55,039 nt of DNA from Deltaproteobacteria bacterium (GTDB lineage Bacteria > Myxococcota_A > Polyangia > Polyangiales > Houyiibacteriaceae): positions 1-55,039 of the forward strand of contig SHLP01000010.1 of the NCBI GenBank assembly GCA_004283055.1. Direction: 5' to 3'. Below, one piece after another: positions 28,439 through 40,303 of the stretch. A model generated the notes under the pieces. The model was not told where the DNA came from, made no database searches, and worked only from the letters and a program-made list of their open reading frames with translations. The first letter of the stretch is position 1, and every line of letters begins with the position of its first letter. Position numbers and translations under genes: made by a program.

Positions 28439-29536
28439 CTACGGACAGCTCGGGAGGCCGGCGATCCAATCGCGGAGCAGCGCGGCGCCGAATGGATCGA
28501 CGACCGAGGTTCCGATCGACGGCATTCGCTGCGCGTCTTCGAGGATGAATCGCTGGACGACGCCGGAGCCTGCTGGGTTTCCGGGAGCGACGCGCGGCAT
28601 GCCGGCCCAGGCCGGGAAGTAGCGCATCGGCTCGCACAGTCCGCTCTCATGGAGGGGCACCTCGTAGCGCAGGTCGAGCCCGTGGAGGGCCGTGTCCGCG
28701 TAAACCCCGGGCCGGTGGCAATGGGCGCAGTTCGCGTCGAGATACGCGCGGGCCCGCTGTTCGAGGTTTCCCTCCCCGGCACGCGGATTGACCATCTGCG
28801 GCTGGGCGCTGGGTTCGATCATTCCGTCTGCCCCTAGGTCGAGCAGGTCGATTTCCGCCATCGCAACGAGCTGGTTGGCAACCACCCCCCCGTAGTCGTG
28901 CGATCGGTTGAGCTGCGAGGTCTTGGGGCCGAGCACCTCGTGAATCGATTCGAAGTGGCAGGTCGTGCAGTCGTCGGGCTGCGGGAACAGGTACTCGATC
29001 ACCTCGGTGCCTGCGCTTCCTGCGATGGTGTAAGCAACCGTCTTCCGCGAGTCGAGCAGCGCGCCGTCGCTGCCCTCGTCGTTCCATTCATAGGTGAAGT
29101 AGTCCCACTGCCCATCGTTTCGAACCATGAACCGCGTCTCGACCGGACGGCGGCTTTCGGGATCTCCGGCATCGAACTCGAAGCCGAAGACTTTGATCAG
29201 CACGCTGCCATCCGGAAAGCCCCACGAGCCGTCTTCGGCGATCTTGATTCGCTCTGCGCTCGGGACGACCATGTACCGTGGTTTGAAGGCACCGTCGGTC
29301 CACAGTGCCGAGCTCACCTCGTATGGGATCAGGTCTGGTCCCGGTGTGAGCGGATCGAGCTTGGTGAAGCAGCCGGTGTCGGAAAGACGCGCAGGCATCG
29401 GCTGCGACGGATCTGGCAAACAGGTCTGCTTTTCCGGGCGCGGTTGCAGGGCGGGTCCGAAGCGCCCCTGGCCCTCTTCTCCGCAGCCGATCACGCAGAG
29501 CAGCAGCACGCCGCCCACGGTTCGCCCAAACCTCAT
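28439..29536 (-). CDS. Diheme cytochrome c lipoprotein (SO2930/HNE_0200-like family)
   Basis: A 365-residue exported lipoprotein. The lipobox VIGC ends at Cys18, which gives the ATG at 29536 as start. Two CxxCH haem sites are present: CTTCH in the middle and CAHCH in the C-terminal third. The N-terminal part has [39 protein letters not shown] and [20 protein letters not shown], which I recognise from a family annotated as SO2930 or HNE_0200-like diheme cytochromes. It is probably a periplasmic or surface electron carrier of unknown partner. The only other cytochrome gene nearby is the single-haem one at 32512. Confidence 0.85.
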   Translation of the reverse strand: MRFGRTVGGVLLLCVIGCGEEGQGRFGPALQPRPEKQTCLPDPSQPMPARLSDTGCFTKLDPLTPGPDLIPYEVSSALWTDGAFKPRYMVVPSAERIKIAEDGSWGFPDGSVLIKVFGFEFDAGDPESRRPVETRFMVRNDGQWDYFTYEWNDEGSDGALLDSRKTVAYTIAGSAGTEVIEYLFPQPDDCTTCHFESIHEVLGPKTSQLNRSHDYGGVVANQLVAMAEIDLLDLGADGMIEPSAQPQMVNPRAGEGNLEQRARAYLDANCAHCHRPGVYADTALHGLDLRYEVPLHESGLCEPMRYFPAWAGMPRVAPGNPAGSGVVQRFILEDAQRMPSIGTSVVDPFGAALLRDWIAGLPSCP

Positions 29537-29585
29537 CCCTGTTCTGTAGCGGAAAACGCAGAGTCGCCCAAACTCGCGGACGCCG

Positions 29586-30503
29586 CTACTTGCTGCGAGC
29601 GCTCGCTTCAATCTTTTTCCAGCGAAAAGGAGACAGCAGCTGGGCCCAGTAGCCGCCGGGGAAGTTCGGCAAGGACTCGATGCCGATTTCGGTCGGCGGC
29701 TGGCGGTCGCGTGGCAAAAAACGGGAACGAAAAACGATATCCCAAAAGATGAGATTGGCGCCGTAGTTCGTATTGGCCTCCGCGAGGTGCTTGGAGTGAT
29801 GCCAGCGATGCAGCTCGGCCATGCTGAAGAACCAGTTGAGGGGGCCGAGCTTGATGTCCACGTTGGCGTGTTGGAACATTCCATGGACCGCTGTGAAGAG
29901 CGTGTGAAGCGCGATGACCCGCATGTCAGCGCCTAGCAGAACCAAGGGAGTCACCCCCAAGAACTGCTGTGCGAACAAGTCCAGTGGGTGGAAGCGCCCT
30001 GCGTTGAGCCAGTAGAGCCGTGGCGCACTGTGGTGCGCCGCGTGAAAGCGCCAAAGCAGCGGGTGCTCGTGCATCACGCGATGAATCCAATACGTGCCGA
30101 GCTCCGCGATCACCAGGGCGAGCAGCAGCTGCGCGAGCAGCGGCCACGACCTCGGCCAGAGATCGACCCCTAGCGCATTCGACAGCCAAGCCGCTGCCAC
30201 CGTGAACGCACCCACGAATGCAACCGTGTACACCTCGGGGATCCAGAAGTTCACCAGGTTGTGGAAGAGATCGGTTCGGAGGTCTCCGTGACTGTGCAGC
30301 CACTCTTTTTGGTAAGGGTGGACGCGCTCGAGGACGAGCAGCAGCACCACAACCGCAGCAGTGAGCCCCATCGCAGTGAAGACCGGGTCTGAGCCCCGCG
30401 CGACAGCGTACAGCGCGAGCCCCATCACGCCGCCGAATACCAGCGGAAAGGTCCCGTAGGTGAGCGCGGCAGCGATGAGCGTGGGCTTGGGACTCGAGTT
30501 CAA
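29586..30503 (-). CDS. Fatty acid hydroxylase / sterol desaturase family membrane protein
   Basis: A 305-residue integral membrane di-iron enzyme with at least four hydrophobic helices. The eight-histidine pattern of the family is clear: HRVMHEH, HAAHHS, the later FHPLD and MFQHANVD, and HRWHHSKH. Such enzymes hydroxylate or desaturate lipids, for example sphingolipid or fatty acid chains, using oxygen and an electron donor. The tail is basic. A cytochrome c gene follows 49 bp downstream on the same strand, but that protein is exported and is unlikely to be its cytoplasmic donor. Substrate unknown. It is divergent to the TPP riboswitch and thiC. Confidence 0.9.
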   Translation of the reverse strand: MNSSPKPTLIAAALTYGTFPLVFGGVMGLALYAVARGSDPVFTAMGLTAAVVVLLLVLERVHPYQKEWLHSHGDLRTDLFHNLVNFWIPEVYTVAFVGAFTVAAAWLSNALGVDLWPRSWPLLAQLLLALVIAELGTYWIHRVMHEHPLLWRFHAAHHSAPRLYWLNAGRFHPLDLFAQQFLGVTPLVLLGADMRVIALHTLFTAVHGMFQHANVDIKLGPLNWFFSMAELHRWHHSKHLAEANTNYGANLIFWDIVFRSRFLPRDRQPPTEIGIESLPNFPGGYWAQLLSPFRWKKIEASARSK

Positions 30504-30605
30504 CGTGTTGCCTCCGCGCCTTGGACGAGCTCGGTCATTTGGCTTCCGATCCGGCGGGCGCGAGGGAGAATAGCTGCGGGCTGGGGCCCGTGCTAGGGTC
30601 GATGC

Positions 30606-30679
30606 TCGCTCGGGGCGCCCTGTTGAGCTGAGAAGAACCCGTCGAACCTGATCCGGGTCAAACCGGCGTAGGGAAGCGA
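30606..30679 (+). promoter_or_regulatory. TPP riboswitch aptamer (THI element)
   Basis: The conserved pieces are all present: GGGGCGCC (30612-30619), CTGAGA (30628-30633), ACCC (30637-30640), GAACCTGATCC (30644-30654) and the 3' block GCGTAGGGAAGC (30666-30677). Stem P1 can be drawn between TCGCT (30606-30610) and AGCGA (30675-30679). It binds thiamine pyrophosphate and lies 30 bp before thiC, its usual target. Confidence 0.95.
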
Positions 30680-30707
30680 AACATCGTCTTCTTCCCTACA
30701 GGAGAAG
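30668..30707 (+). promoter_or_regulatory. Translational expression platform of the TPP riboswitch
   Basis: GTAGGGAAG (30668-30676), part of the aptamer's 3' half, is perfectly complementary to CTTCCCTAC (30691-30699). Alternatively CTTC (30688-30691) and TCC (30693-30695) pair with GGAGAAG (30701-30707), which is the thiC ribosome binding site, with a one-base bulge. The two pairings are mutually exclusive. TPP binding would lock the first segment in the aptamer, freeing the second to hide the ribosome site. This reads as control of translation, not of termination, since no T-tract is present. Confidence 0.82.
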
Positions 30708-30708
30708 C

Positions 30709-32487
30709 ATGATGACCGATTTCAAGATTCCTCTTCGTGGAGCTCACAATCCGTCGAGCGGACGCGCAGGCACGACGCCTGGTTCGTTTGCAAACGCGCC
30801 GGACATCGGCGGCCCCCGAGCGTTTTCCTCTCCAGACACCCCGGGCATGCCGCAGCCAAGCGATAAGACCGCCTGGAACTTCATGCCCGAGGACTGGCGC
30901 TTCGAGGAAGGTCAATGGCGGCCGCCTGCCGGATTCGTCCCGGTGACTCAGCTCGAGCATGCACGCCTTGGGACCATCACGCCTGAAATGGAACGAGTTG
31001 CCCAACGAGAAGCGCACCTCAGCGCCGAGCAGGTCAGGGACGAAGTCGCAGCGGGACGAATGATCATTCCGGCGAACAAGGTGCACCTCGGCTACGAGCT
31101 CGACCCGATGTGCATCGGTCGGGCCGGGCTCACGAAGGTCAACGCCAACATGGGCGCGTCACCGGTCTCGTCGGGCACCGACGAAGAGCTGGAGAAGCTC
31201 CGTTGGTCAGAGCGATGGGGTGCGGACACGGTGATGGACCTCTCGACCGGCGGCGACCTCGATGCGACCCGCGACGCAATCATCCGTCACGCGCGGGTAC
31301 CCATCGGCACGGTGCCCATCTACTCGATGATCATCGGCCGCAGCATCGAGGAGCTGACGCTCGACGTCATTCTCGAGAGCCTGCGACATCAGGCCGCGCA
31401 AGGAGTCGACTACTTCACGATTCACGCGGGCGTTGCGCGGGAACACCTGCCTTTCATTCGCAGGCGGCTGATTGGCATCGTTTCACGAGGCGGCTCTTTG
31501 CTTGCAAAGTGGATGCTGCACCACGCTCAAGAGAACCCGATGTACACGCACTTCGAGGCAATCTGTGACCTGATGAGAGAGTACGATGTGTCGTTCTCAC
31601 TGGGCGACGGCCTGCGCCCAGGCGGCCTTGCCGACGCAACCGACGCGGCGCAGCTCGGAGAGCTCGATCGCTTGGGTGAGCTGACGGAACGTGCGTGGCG
31701 ACGAGGCTGCCAGGTCATGGTCGAAGGCCCGGGCCACGTCCCGTTCGATCAAATCGAGTACAACATGAAGCTTCAACGGCAACGCTGCCACGGAGCCCCG
31801 TTCTACGTGCTCGGCCCCTTAGTAACGGACGTGTTCCCCGGCTACGACCACATCACGAGCGCCATCGGTGCAACCTCGGCCGGCTACCACGGCGCGGCGA
31901 TGCTTTGCTACGTAACTCCGAAAGAGCACCTCGGCCTGCCCAAGCGCGACGACGTCAAGCAGGGCTGCATCGCCTACAAGATCGCGGCCCACGCCTCGGA
32001 CGTCGCCCTCGGGATTCCGGGTTCGCGGGACTGGGACGACGATCTCACCCGCGCGCGCGCCGCCCTGAACTGGGAGAAGCACTTCGACCTCGCATTCGAC
32101 AGCGATACGGCCCGCGCGTTTCACGACGAGGACCTCGACGTGGATACGGACTTCTGCGCCATGTGTGGACACGATTGGTGCTCGGTTCGCATCTCCAAGG
32201 AGATCGTAGAGTTCGAGTCCGGCAAGGCGGACGGCTTCGAACGGGAAAGAGTGATGAAGTCCCCTGCGCTCACGCCCGAACAGCAGCAGATTCTCCGCAC
32301 GCGCGGCCACCTCTCCCCTGGGGAAATCCACCGGCTCGCGGGCAAGACCAAGAATGCCGTGGGCGCGGCTGAAAAAGCTGCGTGTCACAGCGACGTTGAG
32401 AAGGACGAAGCGGAGGCTTTTCGGGCTCAGGGCGAAAAACTGCTACAGTTGCGACGCAAGGGGAATGAGGGGGCGCCGCGCGCATAG
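30709..32487 (+). CDS. thiC: Phosphomethylpyrimidine synthase ThiC
   Basis: ThiC is a radical SAM enzyme that rearranges aminoimidazole ribotide into HMP-P, the pyrimidine part of thiamine. The N-terminal part has [25 protein letters not shown]-like sequence, the core [20 protein letters not shown], and the C-terminal iron-sulfur site CAMCGHDWC with C483, C486 and C491 (CX2CX4C). The length of 592 residues is normal. Two ATGs stand side by side at 30709 and 30712; AGGAG at 30700-30704 fits either. The upstream TPP riboswitch controls its translation. Other thiamine genes are not in the window. Confidence 0.98.
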   Translation: MMTDFKIPLRGAHNPSSGRAGTTPGSFANAPDIGGPRAFSSPDTPGMPQPSDKTAWNFMPEDWRFEEGQWRPPAGFVPVTQLEHARLGTITPEMERVAQREAHLSAEQVRDEVAAGRMIIPANKVHLGYELDPMCIGRAGLTKVNANMGASPVSSGTDEELEKLRWSERWGADTVMDLSTGGDLDATRDAIIRHARVPIGTVPIYSMIIGRSIEELTLDVILESLRHQAAQGVDYFTIHAGVAREHLPFIRRRLIGIVSRGGSLLAKWMLHHAQENPMYTHFEAICDLMREYDVSFSLGDGLRPGGLADATDAAQLGELDRLGELTERAWRRGCQVMVEGPGHVPFDQIEYNMKLQRQRCHGAPFYVLGPLVTDVFPGYDHITSAIGATSAGYHGAAMLCYVTPKEHLGLPKRDDVKQGCIAYKIAAHASDVALGIPGSRDWDDDLTRARAALNWEKHFDLAFDSDTARAFHDEDLDVDTDFCAMCGHDWCSVRISKEIVEFESGKADGFERERVMKSPALTPEQQQILRTRGHLSPGEIHRLAGKTKNAVGAAEKAACHSDVEKDEAEAFRAQGEKLLQLRRKGNEGAPRA

Positions 32488-32511
32488 CAGCGTCAGAGGA
32501 GAGGTAGAAAG

Positions 32512-32871
32512 ATGGGGAAGAATCTGTTCGCGGTCTTGATGATCGGCCTGTTGGCGTTCGCGTTCGCTTGTTCGAAAGAGTCCGGAGGCACGACGGCGCT
32601 GTCGGTGGCGAGCTTCGAATTCCCGCTCGAGTCGACGGACGTTGCGACCGGCGCCGAGGTCTACGCGGAGTTCTGCGAAGGCTGCCATCCGGGCGGAGAG
32701 GCAGGCGATGGCCCAAGGATCGCCGGCGACATGGAAACACCCGCTGAGTTGCGTTGGAGGGTTCGCGCCGGCGGCGACGACATGCCCGCCTTCGGACCCA
32801 ACAAGATCAGCGACACCGACCTCGAAGCCCTTCTGGCCTTCACCGAGACCTTCGGCGCCGTCCGACGCTAG
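32512..32871 (+). CDS. Small single-haem cytochrome c lipoprotein
   Basis: A 119-residue exported protein. The hydrophobic N-terminus ends in a cysteine at residue 20 in AFAC, a slightly unusual lipobox, suggesting a lipid-anchored form. The haem site CEGCH covers residues 55-59, and the axial Met is probably Met91 in GDDMPAFG. This is a class I cytochrome c fold of minimal size. It starts 24 bp after thiC with an AGAGGAG ribosome site upstream and is probably co-transcribed, although no functional link to thiamine synthesis is known. Its electron partner is unknown. Confidence 0.9.
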   Translation: MGKNLFAVLMIGLLAFAFACSKESGGTTALSVASFEFPLESTDVATGAEVYAEFCEGCHPGGEAGDGPRIAGDMETPAELRWRVRAGGDDMPAFGPNKISDTDLEALLAFTETFGAVRR

Positions 32872-32903
32872 CTCGTCGCACCCGCCGCGGCTGAGCGCAG
32901 TCT

Positions 32904-36197
<3,294 letters not shown>

Positions 36198-36242
36198 TCA
36201 AGCCTAGCAATCCCGATCCCAATCTCAGGCTCGGCCGCCGCC

Positions 36243-36710
36243 CTAGCCGCGGCTCAGCCGATAGACCTTGATGTTGCGGTCGGTCTTCGTCACATACGTC
36301 TTCATCTGCGGGATGGTGAGCGCGATTTTGGGCCAGAGTATCGCCTTTTCTGAATCGGTCAGTCGCGTCGCGATGACGTTCCTGTCCTCCGCTCCAAGGC
36401 GGATCTTCGCAGATGGATTCGCGTCGAGGTTGTACGACCAGGCTGGGTGGTTCGTTCCTCCGAAATTGCTTGCGACAACCAGCACGTCATCGCCGTTCGG
36501 AGTGTAGCCGAGTTGAACGGTGCGCTCCTTGCCCGACTTCCTGCCGATCGTGGTCAAGGTGAGCTGCGGGATCGTGAGCGGGCCCGAGCTGGTATATCGC
36601 CCGCCGGTCAGCCTGTAGATCAAAGGGTCCACGCGCGCCGAGAAGGTCTTGACGAGCCAGACCCCAAAAGGGGTGACCGACAAATTGTTGATGAAGTCCC
36701 GATAGCTCAT
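36243..36710 (-). CDS. Deazaflavin (F420)-dependent nitroreductase-like protein (Ddn family)
   Basis: A 155-residue protein of the split-barrel flavin/deazaflavin oxidoreductase family. The pattern LTLTTIGRKSGKERTVQLGYTPNGDDVLVVASNFGGTNHPAWSYNL is characteristic: TxGRKSGxxR binds the cofactor phosphate and GGxxxHPxWxxNL is the core signature of the Ddn group described in actinobacteria. There such enzymes use F420H2 to reduce nitroaromatics, quinones or enones. No F420 synthesis gene is in the window, so cofactor use is inferred from the family. It lies 78 bp upstream of the beta-galactosidase gene on the same strand, with no evident functional link. Confidence 0.86.
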   Translation of the reverse strand: MSYRDFINNLSVTPFGVWLVKTFSARVDPLIYRLTGGRYTSSGPLTIPQLTLTTIGRKSGKERTVQLGYTPNGDDVLVVASNFGGTNHPAWSYNLDANPSAKIRLGAEDRNVIATRLTDSEKAILWPKIALTIPQMKTYVTKTDRNIKVYRLSRG

Positions 36711-36749
36711 GACGCCTCCGCTAGCGGGGAGCCTAGCATGCGCGCAGCG

Positions 36750-37742
36750 CTACAAGCCGAGCCAACTCCGGGCATCCAGCGGCCGCGTTCCCCTTCGAAC
36801 CTCGAAGAAGAGAATCGCATCCGGCCCCCCGCCTTCGAGGGTCGCGATCCGGGTGCTCATGCCGACCCAGTCGCCGACTTCGACGTCAGTTGATCCGAGA
36901 CCGCCGTACACCGTGTAGAAGCTGCTTCCGTGGTCGATGATGACCATCAGACCGTAGGCGCCGTAGATGCGAGCAAAGGCCACTCGACCGTCTGCCGCGG
37001 CGCGGACTGGGCCGCCCGGCCGCCCGTAAAACTCCAAGCCCGGTGCCCCTTCGCGGGAGCTCTCGCCAATCCGCATCGAGCCCTGGACCGGCAGAGCGAG
37101 CTGTCCGCGCATCTGCGCAAAACCATCGCCTAGGTCGTCCATGTCGCCGGAGACTCGAATACGGCCGTAGCTCATGCTCGCGTCCTCGCGCCGAGCATCA
37201 TGCCGCTGCCCTCGGAGCGTGTCTTGGAACAGCGATGCGCTCCGGCTGCTGTGCTCGAGCTCCACCTTCTTGGCTTCGAGCTGGTGCACGGCCAGTTGGG
37301 CTTCCTGAAGCGCCTCGGCAAGCTCGTCCTTTTCGATGCGGAGGGCCGAGCCACGCTCTCCCAAGAAGTCCATCGTTTCGAGGTCGCTTTTCACCATGCG
37401 CGAGAGCCGCTGCACCCGCGCAAGGTGGCCCATCAAGGCATCGAAACCACCTGCGACCGGCAGCATGCCGGCGCGTCGAATCCGATAGAGTGCCCGTGCG
37501 CGTTCATGTAGACGCCCCTGGGCTTCCTCCCGCTTGGCGGCTAGCCCAGAGATCTCGGTGTCGATCTGCGCTCGACGCGTCTGCGCGTGCTCCACGCGGG
37601 CGAGGTTCTCTGCGATCTTTCCCTCGACCGCGGCCACATCGGTCAGGCCGCCGATGCCGAGGTCCTGCTCCGCCGCGGCACCCGCGACCACGACCAGAAG
37701 CCCACCTGCAAGCCAAACCCAGAATCTGCTTTTGGTTTTCAT
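36750..37742 (-). CDS. envC: EnvC-like murein hydrolase activator (coiled coil + degenerate LytM)
   Basis: An exported 330-residue protein. A signal peptide or signal anchor (residues 8-25) is followed by a long coiled coil (about 35-180, Glu/Ala/Arg/Lys rich) and a C-terminal LytM/M23-like domain (about 215-330). The LytM domain keeps the fold signatures GPVRAAADGRVAFARIYGAYGLMVIIDHG but lacks the full zinc set: the usual HxH near YxHL reads YGGL. It should therefore not cut peptidoglycan itself. This is the EnvC design, in which the protein is recruited by FtsX and activates cell-wall amidases during division. Its position directly after ftsX supports this; orthology to E. coli EnvC is functional inference. 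Confidence 0.87.
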   Translation of the reverse strand: MKTKSRFWVWLAGGLLVVVAGAAAEQDLGIGGLTDVAAVEGKIAENLARVEHAQTRRAQIDTEISGLAAKREEAQGRLHERARALYRIRRAGMLPVAGGFDALMGHLARVQRLSRMVKSDLETMDFLGERGSALRIEKDELAEALQEAQLAVHQLEAKKVELEHSSRSASLFQDTLRGQRHDARREDASMSYGRIRVSGDMDDLGDGFAQMRGQLALPVQGSMRIGESSREGAPGLEFYGRPGGPVRAAADGRVAFARIYGAYGLMVIIDHGSSFYTVYGGLGSTDVEVGDWVGMSTRIATLEGGGPDAILFFEVRRGTRPLDARSWLGL

Positions 37743-37743
37743 G

Positions 37744-38625
37744 TCACACCGAGAGGTAGCGGCGCACCGAGACGGCGCTGCCGATTGCGCCGATCAGAGC
37801 GCCGCCCACTAGGAGCGCTACCAGCGTCCAAGCACCTAGGAACACCACTCGACTTCCGGTAAGGGCAGCCAAGGTCGAATCCACCGGTTCGTGAAGCACG
37901 AGGTAGCCAACCAAGAGCGCAAGCACGGCAAGAAGCGCCGAGGCGAAGCCCTGAAACATCCCTTCCAACACGAATGGCCCACGAACGAAGCCATTTGTGG
38001 CGCCGCAGAGCTTCATGACCTCGATCTCCTGCCGGCGCCGGGCCACCGCCAAGCGAATCGTGTTGCCAATGACCGCCACCACACAGAACATGACCAGTAG
38101 CGCGAGACTGACCGCCAGCATGCGTGCACCCCAAAGCAGTTGATCCAGTTTTTGGAACCAGGCCCCGTAGCTTTCCACATCGCTGACCGCCCGGAACTCT
38201 GCGAGCCGCGACGCGATCGATTCGCTCCGTTCTCTCGTGACGCCGCTGACCAGCGTGATCTCGAGCGACGCCGGAAACACGTCGGGAGGAAGCGCGCTCA
38301 GGTCGGCGCCGACGTCGGCCTCCTCGAGGAACGAATTGCGCGCCTGCGACGGCGTGATGTGAGTGACCTCTTGGACGTCAGCCAGACCTTCGAGCACCAC
38401 CCCGAGCTGAGCGACATCCTGTGCATCGGCTCCGTCCTTCAAAAAGACCGTGATGCGTCCGCTCTGCCCCCAACGCGTTGCGGCTGCGTCGAGGTTCGTC
38501 ACGCCGAGCAGCGTTGCGCCGAGACAAATGAAGGCCACGGCCAAGCTCGTCACCGCCACCACGTAGAGTCGCCGTTCCTCGCGGAGCCCTCGCCTCGCCC
38601 GCACGATTGCGTTCTTCAAGTCCAT
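37744..38625 (-). CDS. ftsX: Cell division protein FtsX
   Basis: FtsX is the membrane partner of FtsE; together they relay ATP hydrolysis to periplasmic peptidoglycan hydrolase activators. The 293-residue protein has four predicted membrane segments: one near residues 22-45 and three in the C-terminal 140 residues (MLAVSLALLVMFCVVAVIG, SALLAVLALLVGYLVL, FLGAWTLVALLVGGALIG). A large extracytoplasmic loop separates the first and second segments. The family motif AVARRRQEIEVMKLCGATNGFVRGPFVLEG is very clear. It starts 4 bp after ftsE and ends 1 bp before envC, so the three form one operon. Confidence 0.96.
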   Translation of the reverse strand: MDLKNAIVRARRGLREERRLYVVAVTSLAVAFICLGATLLGVTNLDAAATRWGQSGRITVFLKDGADAQDVAQLGVVLEGLADVQEVTHITPSQARNSFLEEADVGADLSALPPDVFPASLEITLVSGVTRERSESIASRLAEFRAVSDVESYGAWFQKLDQLLWGARMLAVSLALLVMFCVVAVIGNTIRLAVARRRQEIEVMKLCGATNGFVRGPFVLEGMFQGFASALLAVLALLVGYLVLHEPVDSTLAALTGSRVVFLGAWTLVALLVGGALIGAIGSAVSVRRYLSV

Positions 38626-38629
38626 CGTT

Positions 38630-39418
38630 TCACCCCGTCATCGTGTGAATGCCGCTGCCGGGCCAATGCTTGAGACCTTGCTGAGACTCCAAGACGCGGC
38701 CTTCATCGATCGAAATCAAGCGGTGGTCCCGCTTCGAGATGAGAGAGTGGTCGTGCGTTGCGAAGAGCACGGTGGTCCCGGTCGCGTTGATCTCTTCGAA
38801 GAGAGTCAGAATGTCGATGGCGAGGTGCGGGTCGAGGTTGCCTGTGGGCTCGTCGGCTAGAATGAGCGCTGGCTCCGGCACGATCGCCCTCGCCACAGCT
38901 ACGCGCTGCTGCTCTCCTCCCGAGAGGTTCGTGATCAGCTCCGGGCCACGGCCGGCGAGGCCAACACGCTCGAGCGCTTCTGCAACCCGCGACCGGATGA
39001 GCCGTTTGGGCATCGAGACGATCTCGAGCGCTACGGCGACGTTCTCGTAGACGGTCCAGTGGTCGATGATCCGAAAGTCTTGGAAGACGACGCCGAGGTT
39101 GCGTCGTAAAAACGGAATCGACTTGTCGGTCAGCCTGCAAATGTCGCGTCCACAGAAGAGCACCCGACCCTCGTCCACCGTGAGCTCCCGGTACACGAGC
39201 TTCAGCAGCGTGCTCTTTCCGGCGCCGCTTGGTCCGGTGATGAACACGAATTCGCCACGCTCGACCTTGAGGTCGACACCGCGAAGTGTCGGCTGGTCGG
39301 GTCTGAAGAACTTGTAGACATCTTCCAACACCAGAATCGGCTTCGACAGCTGGGGCTGACTCGCGCGTGCGCCCGCCCGAAAAAACGGAAACGGCCGAAC
39401 AACCTTGGTTTCCTGCAT
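38630..39418 (-). CDS. ftsE: Cell division ATP-binding protein FtsE
   Basis: FtsE is the ABC ATPase of the FtsEX complex. Walker A GPSGAGKST, the Q-loop VFQDFRI, the signature LSGGEQQR, Walker B ALILADEPTGNLD and the switch His in ATHDHSLI are all present. The protein has an N-terminal extension of about 28 residues (Phe/Arg/Gln rich) compared with typical FtsE; no later Met or strong alternative start removes it, so it may be real. It heads the operon ftsE-ftsX-envC and diverges from the crotonase gene over 95 bp. Confidence 0.96.
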   Translation of the reverse strand: MQETKVVRPFPFFRAGARASQPQLSKPILVLEDVYKFFRPDQPTLRGVDLKVERGEFVFITGPSGAGKSTLLKLVYRELTVDEGRVLFCGRDICRLTDKSIPFLRRNLGVVFQDFRIIDHWTVYENVAVALEIVSMPKRLIRSRVAEALERVGLAGRGPELITNLSGGEQQRVAVARAIVPEPALILADEPTGNLDPHLAIDILTLFEEINATGTTVLFATHDHSLISKRDHRLISIDEGRVLESQQGLKHWPGSGIHTMTG

Positions 39419-39513
39419 AGAGTCCCGCTAACCCGTTCAGCGTCCGCGGGGCAAGAAATCGGCCAAGAACCCGCGGTTGCCGAGGGCCCTAGGCCGACTA
39501 GAGTTGCGTCAGC

Positions 39514-40299
39514 ATGAGCGAGCGAGCGGTCTTGTATGAGGCGGGGGACCGGATCGGGCTGATCACCCTGAATCGCCCCGATCAGCGGAATGCGATGACT
39601 CCGGAGCTCTTGGACTCGTTTTCCGAGGCGATCGACGAGGCGCTCGCTGACCGGGCTATCCGCTGTCTCGTCATCACGGGCAAGGGCCGCTGCTTCAGCG
39701 CGGGTGCCGATCTTCGCTCCTCTCTTCAGCGAAGCGATCTCGGCAAGCCGTCGAAAGACGCCTCGTTTGCCATGTACGAGCCATTCCTGCGCGTGCTCGA
39801 TGTCGAGGTTCCGGTGATTGCCGCCATGAACGGGCACACCGTGGGGGGCGGTTTCGGGCTCACCCTGCTGGCCGACGTCCGAGTCGCAAACCTCGATGCA
39901 AAATACGGTGCAAATTTCGCACGTTTAGGCATCCATTCTGGACTCGGCATCAGTTACGTCCTGCCGCGGCTGGTGGGTCTCGCCCACGCATCCGAGCTTC
40001 TCTTCACGGGCAAGCTCATTCTCGGTGCCGACGCCCTGCAAATCGGCCTTGCAACGCACGCGGTGCCGCCCGAGGACGTTTTGCCGCATTCCATGGAGCT
40101 GGCGCGCGCGATTGCAGCCTCCGGGCCGATGGCCGTCCAGCAGATGAAGGCCTCGATTCGCCGTGGGCTTGGATGGAAGATCCGAGAGGCGGCGCTCGAG
40201 GAGGCCGGCCTGCAGGCAGCAAGCCTCGACACAGCGGATGCCGCCGAAGGTATCGCCGCGATCTTGCATAAGCGGGAGCCCGAGTTTACCGGTCGATAG
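39514..40299 (+). CDS. Crotonase-family (enoyl-CoA hydratase/isomerase) protein lacking both catalytic Glu
   Basis: A 261-residue crotonase fold protein. IGLITLNRPDQRNAM at the start, FSAGADL (oxyanion hole) and GHTVGGGFGLTLLAD are typical. Compared with rat mitochondrial hydratase, Glu144 (GGCELA) is Gly and Glu164 is replaced by Phe in the segment GANFARLG. It therefore lacks the usual hydratase pair, as many other family members do, and may act as an isomerase, thioesterase-like or decarboxylase-like enzyme. It is followed after 4 bp by an uncharacterised gene and a TPR gene on the same strand. Substrate not predictable. Confidence 0.9.
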   Translation: MSERAVLYEAGDRIGLITLNRPDQRNAMTPELLDSFSEAIDEALADRAIRCLVITGKGRCFSAGADLRSSLQRSDLGKPSKDASFAMYEPFLRVLDVEVPVIAAMNGHTVGGGFGLTLLADVRVANLDAKYGANFARLGIHSGLGISYVLPRLVGLAHASELLFTGKLILGADALQIGLATHAVPPEDVLPHSMELARAIAASGPMAVQQMKASIRRGLGWKIREAALEEAGLQAASLDTADAAEGIAAILHKREPEFTGR

Positions 40300-40303
40300 T
40301 CCG

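Noticed and set aside
28414-28782. 123-residue N-terminal extension of leuS
   Set aside because: It overlaps the diheme cytochrome gene in another frame, is Arg/Ser-rich and has no similarity to LeuS, whose natural start is at 28413 or 28401.
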